A DNA stretch of 64,000 nt. Origin: Phallus indusiatus (lineage: Eukaryota > Basidiomycota > Agaricomycetes > Phallales > Phallaceae). The translations under genes were made by a program, and so were the position numbers. The stretch covers positions 1,082,051 through 1,146,050 of the forward strand of contig JAQFWX010000016.1 of NCBI GenBank assembly GCA_027605045.1. The letters run 5' to 3'. Shown here one piece after another: positions 1 to 11,522 of this stretch. The notes beneath the pieces are model-generated. The model was given only the letters and a program-made list of their open reading frames with translations, was not told the origin of the DNA and did not search any database. The number at the start of each line of letters is the position of its first letter. Within the stretch, counting starts at the first letter, position 1.

Positions 1-527
1 TCCCTATCTCAGGCTTACCTTCGATCTATATATCGTTCCTGAAAGTAGGTCAAACGCGGCAGATTTGTATTTCCAGAGAAGGAGGGTGCAAGCTTTCTTC
101 ATGTGCACTTGTTTCACTAACAAAACACGTTAGGCAAACGTTCGTTGACTTCCGATATGGCACCAACCTATTGCAATCCAGGATGTAATACCATCTTAGG
201 TTGTAATTACAACGTAAGTAATGTCGTGATTATTTCTACCGGCAACAATATGTACTCAAGTTGTGACATTCGCTTTAAGGGGAAATACGTCGTCGGAAGG
301 ATTATCTTGCCGAAATATTCATCCTCGAGAATTTAGAGTTTGTTCGTTGACAGAAGCTAAGCCTCCAATGGAAGAATGTAATCCGCTCATGGAGTCTGTT
401 CGCGTACGGAGGGAACATCTTTTGGACCACTTCAGATCATTTTCCTGAAATAATTCGCCGTCGAACTCTGTCAGATGACGTTCCAATTCAGCACCACATA
501 TCTGTCAGAATGGTTCATGCGATTTGA
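1..527 (+). other. possible 3' end of an unrecognised gene entering from the left
   Basis: An open stretch at about 354-527 follows a TTGACAG acceptor-like site and ends in TGA. It reads as plausible protein rich in Trp and Phe (KLSLQWKNVIRSW near its start, GGNIFWTTSDHFPEIIRRR in the middle, VRMVHAI at the end). An in-frame exon candidate lies just before it (about 220-290, containing STGNNMYSS). I do not recognise a family, and no start lies in the window. It could be the terminal exons of a gene that begins upstream, or chance open frame. Confidence 0.25.
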
Positions 528-2833
528 CCCATGTTTCAAGAATTCAATGCACGTCGTACGGACAATAAAATTTTATCTCGTGATATAGATTTGAATGCGC
601 TTCTTTCAGTTTTTAGGTGTATATAATGAAAAGCTAGCCGAAGAAATGGTGAATAAAAAAAGGACCGAGACCTTAATGTATTGAGACATGGGTAAAGTCA
701 TCGACACTCCAAGTCGTAACTCATGACATATTCACATGGCAGAATGATAGCGTGAATAGTTTACAGTTATGAGAATGCTGTCCTACTTTGTCTACTATGA
801 TGAACCAACCAGCAGTCCCTCTCCCACATCCTTCAAGTTCTTTCTGTAAGATCTGCATTTTCAAGATTGAATTCCGCTCTCCGTTTATTGGACGATAATC
901 CCTGTCATCAATACCCAGTTTGTGCATGTGAAAACTGGAATAGTTTCGTAGATTTCATTAAAGTCTCGTGGCCCGAGTCGAAATTAACTGTTTACTGTTT
1001 ATCGCTGGGACTTCAATATTAAGCTTCAATGCCATAACAGCAATTTTTGAGTATAACATTCACCAGCGCACCCGACGAAACCGGAGATTCGAATACTAAT
1101 CAAACCTTTGCAACGATTCGCTGCGAAAGTTGCGTATGTGGTTTTGGTTTGTTTTGATCCAATTACTATTTCTTATCCTCGAGTACTAGCTTGAGAACCT
1201 TGAACCCTTTCTCGTCTGACACTTTTGTCTTCCCCGCTCTTGTCCATAACCCATTACCGCGAGGTTGGGAACGAGAAACAGCTAGTTTCTCTTTTTGCTG
1301 GTATCGATGCTTAAGAGTCCATTTTCATATCATGGTTGTTTGTGCCTAATCAACCGGCTCGATAATCCGTTCAGTCTGTGCGAGCGTCTAGAACTAAAAA
1401 CCATCGTGAAGCTCCAGCATGAAGGCGAATAGCCGAACTGGCAATCAGGTAAACCTCGATATAGTCCCTGGCGTAGTATTTCATTGGAATCAACCCCCCT
1501 GAGGTTGGTCATCGGTCCAGTCCCAAACTGTCTCTTCAGTCACGAGTGGGAAGAAACTGGAGGACATTATGAACCCTTCGAAACTGAGATTGCATTGTTG
1601 ACATGTCACGTCATTCACTTTCCAAGATTACGCCAATGGAGATTTAATATGGAACTATGGTCCTTAGTATACAGCATATTAATGAAAAACAAATACCAAC
1701 AGATAGACAATCGAATGTGATATACGTTTTTGGACCTTGAACAATAGCTGTAAGACGACAGTAAAGATAACAAATCTTGCAACCTGATAAGATAGACATT
1801 GATGGATAGTTTTAAACTGCAGAGTGCTCACTCCTTACAGTGACTAGTCATCTTGAAGATGGTCCAAATACATTCTGCTGCCAGGGTCTTGCTAATTTTG
1901 CACATCCCATTTTCACACGTCTGATGTTCTCCATATACCGAGAGAAAAGAATGTCGGTAAAAATGGAAGCAGCAGCATTGCAATTGTATTGAGATCGCGT
2001 AAATCGTCGCCTAGTCTGTATTCGTAAAGCACGGGACAAACGCTAAGGTCTCTGAAATATTGTGGCATTGAGATCATCGGAAGAAGACCTTGAGGATATT
2101 TGGAGATGCCCACGCAGCTTTTGAGGCTTTTTGACATGCCATCCTACCCTAATACTTAGACGCAAAAAAAGATTTGAAGGACAGCTTAAAGACCGATAGA
2201 CGATGTCCATGCCACTGAGGACCATCTGAGGACAGCTAGTAGGACTGAAGCTCGCCCGGCAAACGCCGAAGTCTGACGTAAGCGACGCAAGGGGACTGAC
2301 CAGCTGTTCGCTCGACACTTGCTGCGCCCATGACAGGTTCGACATCAGATCCGGGATAATCAATACTAGCTTTACTAAAGTACCCGGTATTGATTGGATT
2401 ACTCAAACAGCATATATTGTCTTCTGTCAATGGTACTTTGGTCGCTCTACATCGCTCTGTGTCGAAGATATGGTTCTGAACCTTAAAGATACGTCGAGGC
2501 TCGCAATCGCAGACGTATATTTGTGGACACTAACAACAGATACGGACGAAAATATACCAATATTTATGGCCTCAGGCCTCAGGGGCTTCGCCTTGTCCTT
2601 GGGTGGGAAGGGAAATCCGTGGACCTGCACTGTCTGATAATTTGGCCTCATTCCATTCTTTTATAGCGTGGACATCAAGAGAATGTGGACGGTTGGCAAC
2701 GGACGGATTGTTTTATGAATGTCCACCGATGCGACTTTAGGAATCCTGTTGGTGAACACCGCTTTCCCCGATGCCACTAGAGTGGAACATTTAAAAAGCA
2801 ACTCTTCACCCTTGGTAGGAAAAATCGAGCTCA
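528..2833. other. gene-poor stretch, no supported gene
   Basis: Several short open frames lie on the minus strand between 1.8 and 2.65 kb, the best one starting with ATG at 2651. None shows a recognisable domain, and I could not join them with good splice sites. They may be remnants of a decayed gene. The last part is the upstream region of the F-box gene. Confidence 0.4.
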
Positions 2834-4477
2834 ATGGAGAAACCCCGTGTCTATCTATCTTCTGAAGACGAAGAATTCAATTTCAAATCATGGATATGGG
2901 GCCGTCAGGAACCAACGCTTGACAGGCCTCCTAACCTTGAAAATGAGCGGAAGCATGTCCGACAGCTCGCCAGTCAAATCCAAAACTTCTGGCACCTCTT
3001 TCCGAATATGACTCCCCATGACTTTGCTGTGGTCAACAAGTTTTACGAGTGGTCCGTGTGCAGACTGCTTTCTTTCGATTCTTTACCGGATGATGTCATG
3101 TTCAACATATTCCGTGTGGGGACTTTTTGCAGCCCGGAAAATAGGGAGTCATCCCAAATGCCTCTTCTCTTCTCTCAAGTATGCAGAAGGTGGAGGAAAC
3201 TGGCTCATAGTGCTTCATGGCTGTGGTCTTTCCTCTCTTATAGAGACGTTGAGGAAGCACCATATCTTTTAACCCGTCACTTTCTTCGACTTTCTCGTGC
3301 ATCCCCATTGATCATTAAAATCGATATCAGCGACACCCACTTCGATTACGAGGAGGATCATGATTGGCCTGAGGATGTCCACCTAGATGGATTTCTGTCC
3401 GTCGTGCTACCACACGCCCATCGCTGGCGCTCCTTCCACTGTGTCACTGATAACTGGGAACCCATGGCTGGCGTCATAGAACATTTGAACCAAACACAAC
3501 TTCCTTTGTTGAATTCCTTAGAACTTCATCAGAATTTCCCCCTCGCCGAACGTTTGGAGACCCTTCCCACACCACCTATCTTTGCATCGGCCCCTCCTTC
3601 ACTTAATCATCTTCATTTATACGGAATAATTGTCAATTGGCAACTTCCCCTTAATTTCTCTCCAAACCTTACGGAACTTACAATCCAGCTAATCTCATTC
3701 GAAGAAGCACAATCAATTAATGTTTTTTTAAACGTTCTATACGCCTGTCGAAACAGCCTGCGAAAACTTTCGCTCCTTGATGGTGGGCCACTCTGGAACG
3801 GCGAAGCGCTCCATTATCCTACCCTTCGTTTACACAACTTGGAGCACTTCGAATTCGTAGGAAGCGGCGCTTCATTTCAGAACGGTTATAATCTAGCTCG
3901 TCTGCGCACTTGGTTGACCTTCGTGGAGTTTGGGTCAAGTTTTTACAAGTTAACGCTGGGAACTTTCCTTTCCGAGCAAAACTTTGACGATGTAATACCG
4001 CTTTTTGCACTCAAATTTAATCAAGTGAGATTTCTCCGCCTTGGTCATATGACCATATCCGCTGCCCAAGTAGCACGCTGGTTATATGCCATATTCCCAA
4101 AGATAACGACCTTGGAACTTTTCGGTGACATTCTTCAGGATGCTGTGTTCTCCGCTTTGACAAGATCACCCAGGGTGTATGGGATTTCCTCCAACTTCCC
4201 TCTCTGTTCAAAATTAAAAACTCTTTCTCCATTTTCCCCGGAGCCAGCAATGTCAATACCTTCCTTGATTAGAATAAGACAGCAAATGGGCGTTCCATTG
4301 ACCACTTTAGTCTGGGACATAAATCATCGGGAGGATCTCGAAGAGGTCAGACAATCTTGGGACCTGCCAGCCAGGGAAATTCGGACGATCTATCAGGGTC
4401 AATTGATAGACCCAGAGAATATTTGGGTTGGGCCGAATATGGATGACGATGATGACATGAATGATGATGATGAATGA
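2834..4477 (+). CDS. F-box domain protein
   Basis: This is one uninterrupted 547-residue frame beginning with ATG. Residues about 78-130 form an F-box: SFDSLPDDVMFNIFRVG, then SQVCRRWRKLAHSASWLWSFL, matching the usual LP.E.l..IF....l......VCr.Wr..a...p.LW pattern. The F-box is known to bind Skp1 in SCF ubiquitin ligases. The rest has leucine-rich segments (LHLYGIIV, LTELTIQLISF, LRKLSLLDGG) that look like degenerate leucine-rich repeats for substrate binding. The tail is acidic (DDDDDMNDDDE). Such single-exon F-box genes with diverged C-terminal parts are greatly expanded in Agaricomycetes. The substrate is unknown. The domain call is firm; function beyond the family is inference. Confidence 0.85.
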   Translation: MEKPRVYLSSEDEEFNFKSWIWGRQEPTLDRPPNLENERKHVRQLASQIQNFWHLFPNMTPHDFAVVNKFYEWSVCRLLSFDSLPDDVMFNIFRVGTFCSPENRESSQMPLLFSQVCRRWRKLAHSASWLWSFLSYRDVEEAPYLLTRHFLRLSRASPLIIKIDISDTHFDYEEDHDWPEDVHLDGFLSVVLPHAHRWRSFHCVTDNWEPMAGVIEHLNQTQLPLLNSLELHQNFPLAERLETLPTPPIFASAPPSLNHLHLYGIIVNWQLPLNFSPNLTELTIQLISFEEAQSINVFLNVLYACRNSLRKLSLLDGGPLWNGEALHYPTLRLHNLEHFEFVGSGASFQNGYNLARLRTWLTFVEFGSSFYKLTLGTFLSEQNFDDVIPLFALKFNQVRFLRLGHMTISAAQVARWLYAIFPKITTLELFGDILQDAVFSALTRSPRVYGISSNFPLCSKLKTLSPFSPEPAMSIPSLIRIRQQMGVPLTTLVWDINHREDLEEVRQSWDLPAREIRTIYQGQLIDPENIWVGPNMDDDDDMNDDDE

Positions 4478-4615
4478 AGGAAAGAGGGTATTCAGATTTA
4501 CAGCACGTGTATTCATTGTATATATAGACGAAGCTAAATTGATGTAAAAGCTTTAATTTGTGAAGAATGCAAAACGAATGATGCACCAAAAGAAAGAATG
4601 TCACATAGGTTCATC

Positions 4616-6727
4616 TTAAGCCCAGGGAGCGCTTTCTGATGGCACTAGCGTGGCCGCTGAATCGCGCTCTACATCGGTCACGCTCATTTGAACCGACTGA
4701 TAGTCATTACTCTCCAAAACGCCCATCTCGAACCTTTCAGATAATACCGCATCGGGAACCCTTAACTCAAAGGTACTCAGCGTTTCTACGATCGAGACGT
4801 TTGGATGTTGAAGTTTTTCACGGACATTCAAAAATGATCGTGAGCCAGCTACATAAGGGACACTGACCATAGGAAAAACCCCCACACATTAACAATATTC
4901 AAAAAATACGCTCAAAAGAAAACTGTTCTTACGCGACCAAGAATCTAATACAGAGTCAGGGGATCGGTGGTCAAATCAAATTGTCAAGTCGTCTTACCCG
5001 GAGGCAACACTAGCCATAGTTGGTCTCGCAAACTTGAATAACAATAGGTTGATGACCAAGACCACTGTCGCATCCAAAAGTTTAGTTCGGGTTCAATGTT
5101 CAAATTAAAAGCTACTCTACCTATGACTCTAATGAGAACGAATTGTTTTCAAACATACCGCAAACAGTAACGTCAAACCAAGAAAATACTCACGACGAAA
5201 AATATAAAACACCGTCTCGAAGGAGTAACGATATCATTGCAGGCTTTTGATAGCCTGCGATAGCCATTGCATGTGTTGTTTTATATACCGTGAGAAGTAA
5301 TAGAACGGTCGTCTGTTCCAAGTTGAAGGTAGTACATTTCGTGACCATATAATATACTTACGGTAACGATGGGCAGCAACACCACATATGAGTAATATGA
5401 GGGAACTGAAAGTAGGACATGATGAAATTTGGCGTAGAAGTTGATCGTAAAAGTACTTGCTATTTGTATAACAGCCTGATAAAAAAGGCCTGACTACAAT
5501 CAGCTGTTCCGAGATATATGCAGCCGTACAAAATGAGCGCTTACCCAGGTCGGGGCAATACCGCTGTTAATAACTAAGTTGTCTTTCTTCTGCAGAAAAA
5601 AAACTTTTAGAACATACCTCCTTTGTGGAACAGAGCAGTTACTGAAATAACGGTTCTGTATATAGAATTAGATGAACACAGATCAAAGGCCCACGAGGAA
5701 ATCATTCATTACACAGTGGTCATACTGCCTATTAAAACAATTAGATCAATACTCGTATTGATGGTAGGTCACGAACAGATGTAAAGCGTCAGAAGTCCGA
5801 AAAGTACGATCTTTGACCGACTGTAAAGAAGCCAAACACGCTTAAGGGCAAAAATGATTAATGGGACGTCCTTGTTGGCTTTATCATAAGACCTACGGTG
5901 GCAAGGGACAGTTCTACTAGCCACAACACAACGTTTGAGCTAGCGGTCTGAAAAGGCGTAAGTCAGTGAAGGTGACTACATCTTCAAAGATAAATCGCTA
6001 TACTTGAAATCGTAAGGCCGTCAGACAGCTAGTCATGTTAGTGTTATCGCTCCTCCGAAAGTCAATTGCATTGTCAAACATACAACTACGGATCTAACGT
6101 GAGCAAAGTAGCATTGATTACGTGACGAGCTACTTACTTTTGAACCCGCAGTATTGTTGAGATATACTGTAAAGATCATGTGTTAATGTACCCCTAGGTC
6201 AATGGACGAAGAACTTGGCGTACCTGCCGTGTTGAAAGCATGGGAGACAAGGCCGAAATAACGTAGCTGATCTCAAGGATGACGACGCGAATAAACAGCA
6301 GCGAAGGTAAACATACAATTAACTGAAGATACCATCAACAATAAAGGCTCAGCTCGCGTCTCAAAAATCACTCACAAACAAGACCTTTCCCCATCTAAAC
6401 TGGCTCTTCCAAACGAACGCTATCTGTGATTATCGGCCGTGTTAACGAGAGATTCGCGAGCGATATAACAAATTCAGTGCACCTCCTGTTCAATCGTGAG
6501 GAAGTAATCAAAACTTAGATGGCACGTCGATCAGCTCTAACCAGCTGCGAGATCAGAACGGCATCTTACAGTAAAAGAGCTAATGAAGCGACTACCAATA
6601 CGATTAAATCATTTACACCTTGTCGTTAGATGCAGGCGAAGACGAACTCACGAACGGCGTATGTAGTAACCCTGGAGTCACGAATTAAACCAAGGAACTC
6701 GTCCAATTCGTTCGTGGGATCATCCAT
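4616..6727 (-). CDS. DUF6533 domain membrane protein, many short exons
   Basis: The start was placed at the ATG at 6727 (MDDPTNELDEFLGLIRDS). After a GTGAGT intron and another short one, the frame reads as a hydrophobic helix into LLLFDYFLTIEQE, then IAFVWKSQFRWGKVL. This is the conserved core of DUF6533, an Agaricomycete-rich family with several membrane helices. Further exons give membrane segments such as LLFIRVVILEISYVISALS and a small loop (YLNNTAGSK). The last exon (4616-4885) encodes a hydrophilic cytoplasmic-type tail with GSRSFLNVREKLQHP, as is usual at the C-terminus of this family. Exons in the middle (about 4.9-6.1 kb) were not all resolved. Function is unknown; a receptor-like role is sometimes guessed from topology only. 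Upstream on this strand is a CT-rich tract (the purine run at about 6750-6805 on the plus strand), common in fungal promoters. Confidence 0.75.
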
Positions 6728-7454
6728 GCTTGATCACTTCTCAAAAACCAGGAGAGGTGGTAAAGAAAGAGGAAGAGAAAAAAAAGGAAAAGGAAAGAAG
6801 AGGGCTGTCTGAAGAATTTTCGCTGTATACCTAACACGATGAAAGCGAGAAGAAAGTTGACATGAAGCACATTCCCTGATTTTCTGAACGACTTCCTAAG
6901 GCGTTTAGCAAGGTTATACGATGGCCAAGAAAAAAAAAGCGCCATTGTACTAATAAGCATCGGCAGTATAGCTGCTGTATGTATTCGCTAGAGCCATGCG
7001 CAGGGCGAGGAAAAAACTTTTTCATTGGTCGTCAGCTAGTGTACCCTATGTCCGTTGTAGAGCGAACTTTTAAATGCTAGCTCAGTGACAATCAAGAAGG
7101 TCATAAATATAGTCGAAATCAAATGCAGCGCTTAGAAGCTTCTTTGACAATCGGCCAACCTTGTGCCTGCAATGTCATGATCATTTAAAGATTTAAGATC
7201 CTCAGAAAAATACCGACAATCCGTTCAGCCTGACGTGGATAATGCTGGTGATACGATATCTCTCAAAATTGGGGTTGCAGGTGAAGATATCCCATGACAG
7301 GTTCAAATAAGAGCCGAGCACCTGGGTTCCGGTCAAAAGCTAAAGGCGAAGCCTATACGTATCACAGACCCACCACGTGACTGTAAAAGTACATTTATAT
7401 TACGGCAGATACAGCCTGATAGATTATCGACAGAAACCTTGGATACGCGCATGT
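6728..7454. other. intergenic: upstream of DUF6533 gene, downstream of BCKDHA-like gene
   Basis: This holds a long purine-rich run at about 6750-6805 (pyrimidine-rich on the minus strand, just 5' of the DUF6533 start) and AT-rich sequence. I see no supported gene. Confidence 0.5.
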
Positions 7455-9406
7455 CTACTTGTCGTCCTTGTATAAAGGCTCGCTTGATAGTAATTCTTCG
7501 CCTTTTCCTCGAAATTTCTCCAGTTCCTTTCTCCAAGGTTCCCAGGATTTGCCGTATTTCCGTACCAACTCAGCGAGCTCCTCCCTTTGTTCTTTCTATG
7601 GAATATAGGAGCAATGATATCGGCGTATTAGTTGAAGATATCTCATAAACTCACAATGTGCCATGGCTCCTTTCCCCCATATATGTCAGTAAAGAGTTCT
7701 TTGAGCTCCCATTTCTTCGTAGCTTCGGCGCGTTTAAACGCGTCGAGGACCTCTTTTTTATGTCTCGTCTTCATAGCTTCCTCATCGCTCGCGCTCCACC
7801 ATTGTTTGGATTCCAAGAAAAGACGGAAACGAGATAATGGATTATCAATGCGCTTGCGATCATTAACCTCTTGCTCCGCGCGGTAAGCGAATGAATCATC
7901 TGAGGTGGAGTGATGCCCGACTCTATTTGAATGCGCACAATAATTTAAATAAAATGTTAAAAAAAACACAGGGTATAATCACATACCTATATGTCATGAA
8001 TTCTACAAGTACCGCCCGAGACTGTGCTAAACATCTCTCTCGAGCTTCTTTGACAGCCGAAAATACCGCCAATACGTCATTTCCGTCGACACGAATGGTA
8101 TCAATTCCATAACCGGGACCACGAGCAGCAATTCCATCTCCATAATATTGCTCGTGAGCGGGAGTTGAGATGGCGAATCCATTCTGAAAAAAAATCATTA
8201 CTGCTTCAAGATCGTGCCGACGCGAACGGACGCACGCACATTTCGAACCAAAAATAGTGTCGGAGATGGTATCGTAGAAGCCAACAGGAGTCCGGCGTGA
8301 AAATCACCCTCAGACGCCGCACCTAAGAAGTAAAGTCACCGGGAATCAGAAAAGTGCGAATGAGATGATACATATACGGGTTTTCATTTTAAATACCTTC
8401 ACCAAAGAAGCATACAGCGCAGTTTTTTCCATGACGGCTGGGATCTCTTTTAAGGGCATAACCAACACCAGCAGCCTGTGGTATCTGAGTAGCCAAAGGC
8501 GATGAAATTGTGTGAAAATGATGGGCAGGAGAGCCCAAATGAACCGGCATTTGCCTTCCTTTCGTTGAAATATCATTTGTATTACCAAATGCTTGTCCCA
8601 TGACAGAATCTAATGGAAAATCGCGCCATAATAAAACACCTAATTCACGATATTGTCCCAAAACTTCGTCTCGGAAATCAAGAGCAGCTGCGGACCCTAC
8701 AACGGCTGCTTCTTCGCCGTGCTAATCACGAAGTAAATATTGTCAAAGAGTAATAAGAATCTCAAAGTGCGCTCACTGATGTCATCTGCGTGAGAAAACT
8801 TAGTTAGCAAATGAAAGAACAAGTTGGTAAAATGAATTGAATAAAAATACACCAGGCGTGATGATACCCATAGTCCGGGTCAGTGATTGCACAGATAAAA
8901 GACAGGATAACCATAGAATCATTTCACTATTCTCGCAGAGATAACGCTGAAAACAAAATAATTGAAAGTCTCACTTACCCAAAAACTAATCTTCCCTTGT
9001 CTTTGGACATTATACAGGATATTGTCCACTTGCGGTAACATATTCATCTTCTCATATCTATTGTAGAGAATGAATCAATAAAAATAGTGAAAGCGTGGGT
9101 GATTCCAAAGAAAGGTGCTCACAGTTTTCTAGCCGTTGCTTCTTCAATCTCGGAATCAATACCAGTCAGTCAGGTCAGCCGATTGTTGCAATGAGTCTTT
9201 CCGCGTACTTGTGGTATAGCCGCTCCCTGTATTACATTCCCTGCGCCATCTATAACACGATACGTCGGTATTAGAGATTCATCGCCAGTAACACTGTTGA
9301 AAAAGTGAAGCTCCGGGGTAATGGGCGATCGAGAGTTTGACAAGTAGCCGTGGGTTCCTGCAGAGAAGGCCCTCTTGAAGGATTTAATGTGTGAGATATA
9401 CCGCAT
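7455..9406 (-). CDS. 2-oxoisovalerate dehydrogenase (branched-chain 2-oxoacid dehydrogenase) E1 alpha subunit, mitochondrial
   Basis: This E1 alpha subunit uses thiamine diphosphate to decarboxylate the 2-oxoacids of Leu, Ile and Val inside the mitochondrial complex. The ATG at 9406 opens a basic, Ser-rich leader ([15 protein letters not shown]) that looks like a mitochondrial targeting sequence. Exons in order give QRQGKISFW; the region [18 protein letters not shown]; the ThDP/Mg motif (FFGEG, then [10 protein letters not shown] across an intron); [26 protein letters not shown]; and [13 protein letters not shown]. The last matches the loop whose Ser is phosphorylated by BCKD kinase in animals. 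The final exon ends at TAG 7455-7457 ([15 protein letters not shown]). All main family blocks are present, so the gene looks intact. It works with an E1 beta partner that is not in this window. Confidence 0.93.
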
Positions 9407-9890
9407 TGCCTTGTACTAGTCACTTGAATAACCCAAAGGAAGATACGAGTGTGTTGGAAAGCTGCGACAGCGCGTTTCTGATTTCAAGGGAGCCAAAAGA
9501 ACATGTGATACAGGATGGATTACTAATAATAACAAGACCCGTGTGAGCGCTTCGGCGCTCTCCAGAGTCCGAACCTGTGCGTTTCAATAAAAGATCTGTG
9601 ATCAAAGCAAACTAGTAGCAATATACTTCCATATTCTCAACAACTTTTCGTATCGTAATTACATTCAAAGTTATCAGAACAACAACAACAAAAGGGGACA
9701 CAGCCTACTGTGACAATGGCAAAGAAAGAAGAAATCCCATTGTTCACAGTAGGCTATATATACCGATAGCCACTAAACGAAAGCACGTACAGAAAGAATT
9801 GCGTATGCTCAAAAAAAAACTTTTTTCATCAGTCATTATGACAATCGAACAGTAGAAGGAAAGAAAGAAAAAAAAACTGGATACTTTACC
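9407..9890. other. intergenic, upstream of the BCKDHA-like gene, with one strong inverted repeat
   Basis: A 62-codon frame on the minus strand (9420-9605) has no recognisable domain and is probably chance. The main feature is the inverted repeat listed separately. Confidence 0.5.
9702..9755. repeat. near-perfect inverted repeat (hairpin)
   Basis: The left arm AGCCTACTGTGACAATGG (9702-9719) and right arm CCATTGTTCACAGTAGGCT (9737-9755) are reverse complements apart from one extra base, with a 17-nt purine-rich spacer. The stem would be 18 bp with a single bulge. It lies between two minus-strand genes, so in RNA it could act as a 3' end hairpin of the upstream gene or a promoter-proximal element of the downstream one. 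The role is unknown. Confidence 0.7.
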
Positions 9891-11079
9891 CTACCCATCT
9901 AGTCCAAGCGCAGAATAAGCCTCCTTGGCTGCTTCTTCTTTAGCAAGCTGCTTCGTCGTGCCGGTACCGGTTCCATATACACGTCCATTTACTACATGTG
10001 AAATACGAATATCAATCAGTACAAGAACACTTCGGCAGGGAAGGGATTTATTTGCACGTGCTTCGTTTTCGTCAAGACGAATGTCATGTGACAAAAACAG
10101 GCTGCGAGGCACCCTCAAAGAGAAAGAGAGATCTACACGAGAAACTCACCATAACATTGAATCGTCCACAGCGGTGCATGTTGCATTCCGGTTTGCTCGG
10201 CTAGCCACTGGACATCTAGACGACGACGAGTCGTGATTTCATTGAATCTCGGTAAATACGTCACCGAGGGTCTCGGTATAAAACCGTGAGTCATGTGCGG
10301 AGGAACATCGCGCTTGAGGGGTATAGAAAATAAACTGGAACGGGGAGATTCCGAGAAATGCGTCGGATCCGGGCGAGGTTTGTGGAATGGTAGCATCGGT
10401 GGCGATTCGTCATTTGTAGCGTATTGATTGATCTTATCCAGGACATTAGTAGCGTATGGATTGATCTTATCCAGGCCATTAGTAGAGTATGGATTGATCT
10501 TATCCAGGCCATTAAAAGGGATGTTGTTGTGATGGTTAAGATTAACCTCCAAATCGTTCCCAGACTCGTGTTCAGATGGTTTCGTTGTAGTGGAGGGGAA
10601 AAACGCTTGCATAACCCATGACAGCAAAAGAGCGAACCCGTTGGGCTGATCGTAAACACCACCCATATAGGCTAGAAATATTTCGCGAGCTCCTTCCGGA
10701 GCCAAAACTGCGTCTTTGTCCGCAGGATTGTATCGCAATTTTTCCCTCAGTTTGTATTGCGATGCCCAGATTTGAAAATTTTCGTCGGAAACGAGTTTTT
10801 TGACTTCATCCTTTCAAAAAGGTTTTGAGGAACTGATTCGAAGACATGGTTTACGGGACATACTTCTATCTCCTTAGAGCTGAATTCTGGATTCTGCTTG
10901 AACACGCATTGCGTTACCGCCAATTCAAACGCCTTCGTTCCCAACACCACATATCGTTCGTTATCTTTAAGACCAACTAGTTTACCGAGGGATTTGTGGG
11001 TATAGATTTCGAGTAAAATTTCGCCTTGCAGCGGTGGTAGAGGAGGAAACATGATGTCGTTAGTGGCAGAGCCATCCAT
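9891..11079 (-). CDS. RNase III-like fold plus double-stranded RNA-binding domain protein (copy A)
   Basis: Exon 1 starts at ATG 11079 and carries FPPLPPLQGEILLEIYTHKSL and NERYVVLGTKAFELAV, the layout of an RNase III helix pair. A 44-nt intron after the codons for EVCP leads to DEVKKLVSDENFQIWASQ, then NPADKDAVLAPEGAREIFL and AYMGGVYDQPNG, the second half of the fold. The acidic catalytic residues of the ERLEFLGDAVL signature are not kept (Val and Thr replace the key Glu and Asp), so cleavage activity is doubtful. A low-complexity linker holds three 11-residue repeats. The C-terminus, joined over an intron (WTIQCY to VNGRVYGTGTG, then TTKQLAKEEAAKEAYSALGL), is a dsRBD. A similar gene follows at 11523-12568. 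It could be an RNA-binding scaffold or a mitoribosomal-type RNase III relative; not settled. Confidence 0.75.
10412..10510 (-). repeat. 33-bp minisatellite, three in-frame copies
   Basis: Three consecutive 33-bp units encode GLDKINPYSTN, GLDKINPYATN and VLDKINQYATN in the linker between the RNase III-like fold and the dsRBD of copy A. The unit length keeps the frame, so copy-number change would lengthen or shorten the linker without breaking the protein. Copy B lacks this repeat. Confidence 0.85.
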
Positions 11080-11522
11080 CGTGGCGAAACGAGGTGTGGT
11101 GGTGGGTTACGAAATTACGTAATTTGGTTGGAGGTGAGCTCCTTTTTATACCTCGCTGCGATCCACCATCATGGGAGGTCAAGTCACACGAAATATCCTG
11201 ATTTGCTTACAGTTTTGGCGCAAGCGGGCTAGAGCGTGTTTATTTTTGGAGTTTGCGTCATAGCCTCCGATTGGATCTTTCGAGAAAATAGTGAGTCACG
11301 AAAACGGCTCCGAGGCGTAGTACTGATAACCAATAGAAAAGTGACGATGGGAATTTTTCAGATTTTTTATTTCTACAAGTACAGGGCTGCGAGTTATATC
11401 AATGCAACAATAACTAAAAAAAACAGGTTCATGTACTAATGTTTAACAACAATAAAAGCAATCATCTTCAAAAAGCGGAATGACATTTGGCATAATCATA
11501 AGTCTCGAATTTCAAAGCATGT
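11080..11522. other. intergenic between the two RNase III-like genes
   Basis: This is AT-rich sequence downstream of copy B and upstream of copy A. No gene is seen; short frames here lack any domain. Confidence 0.5.
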
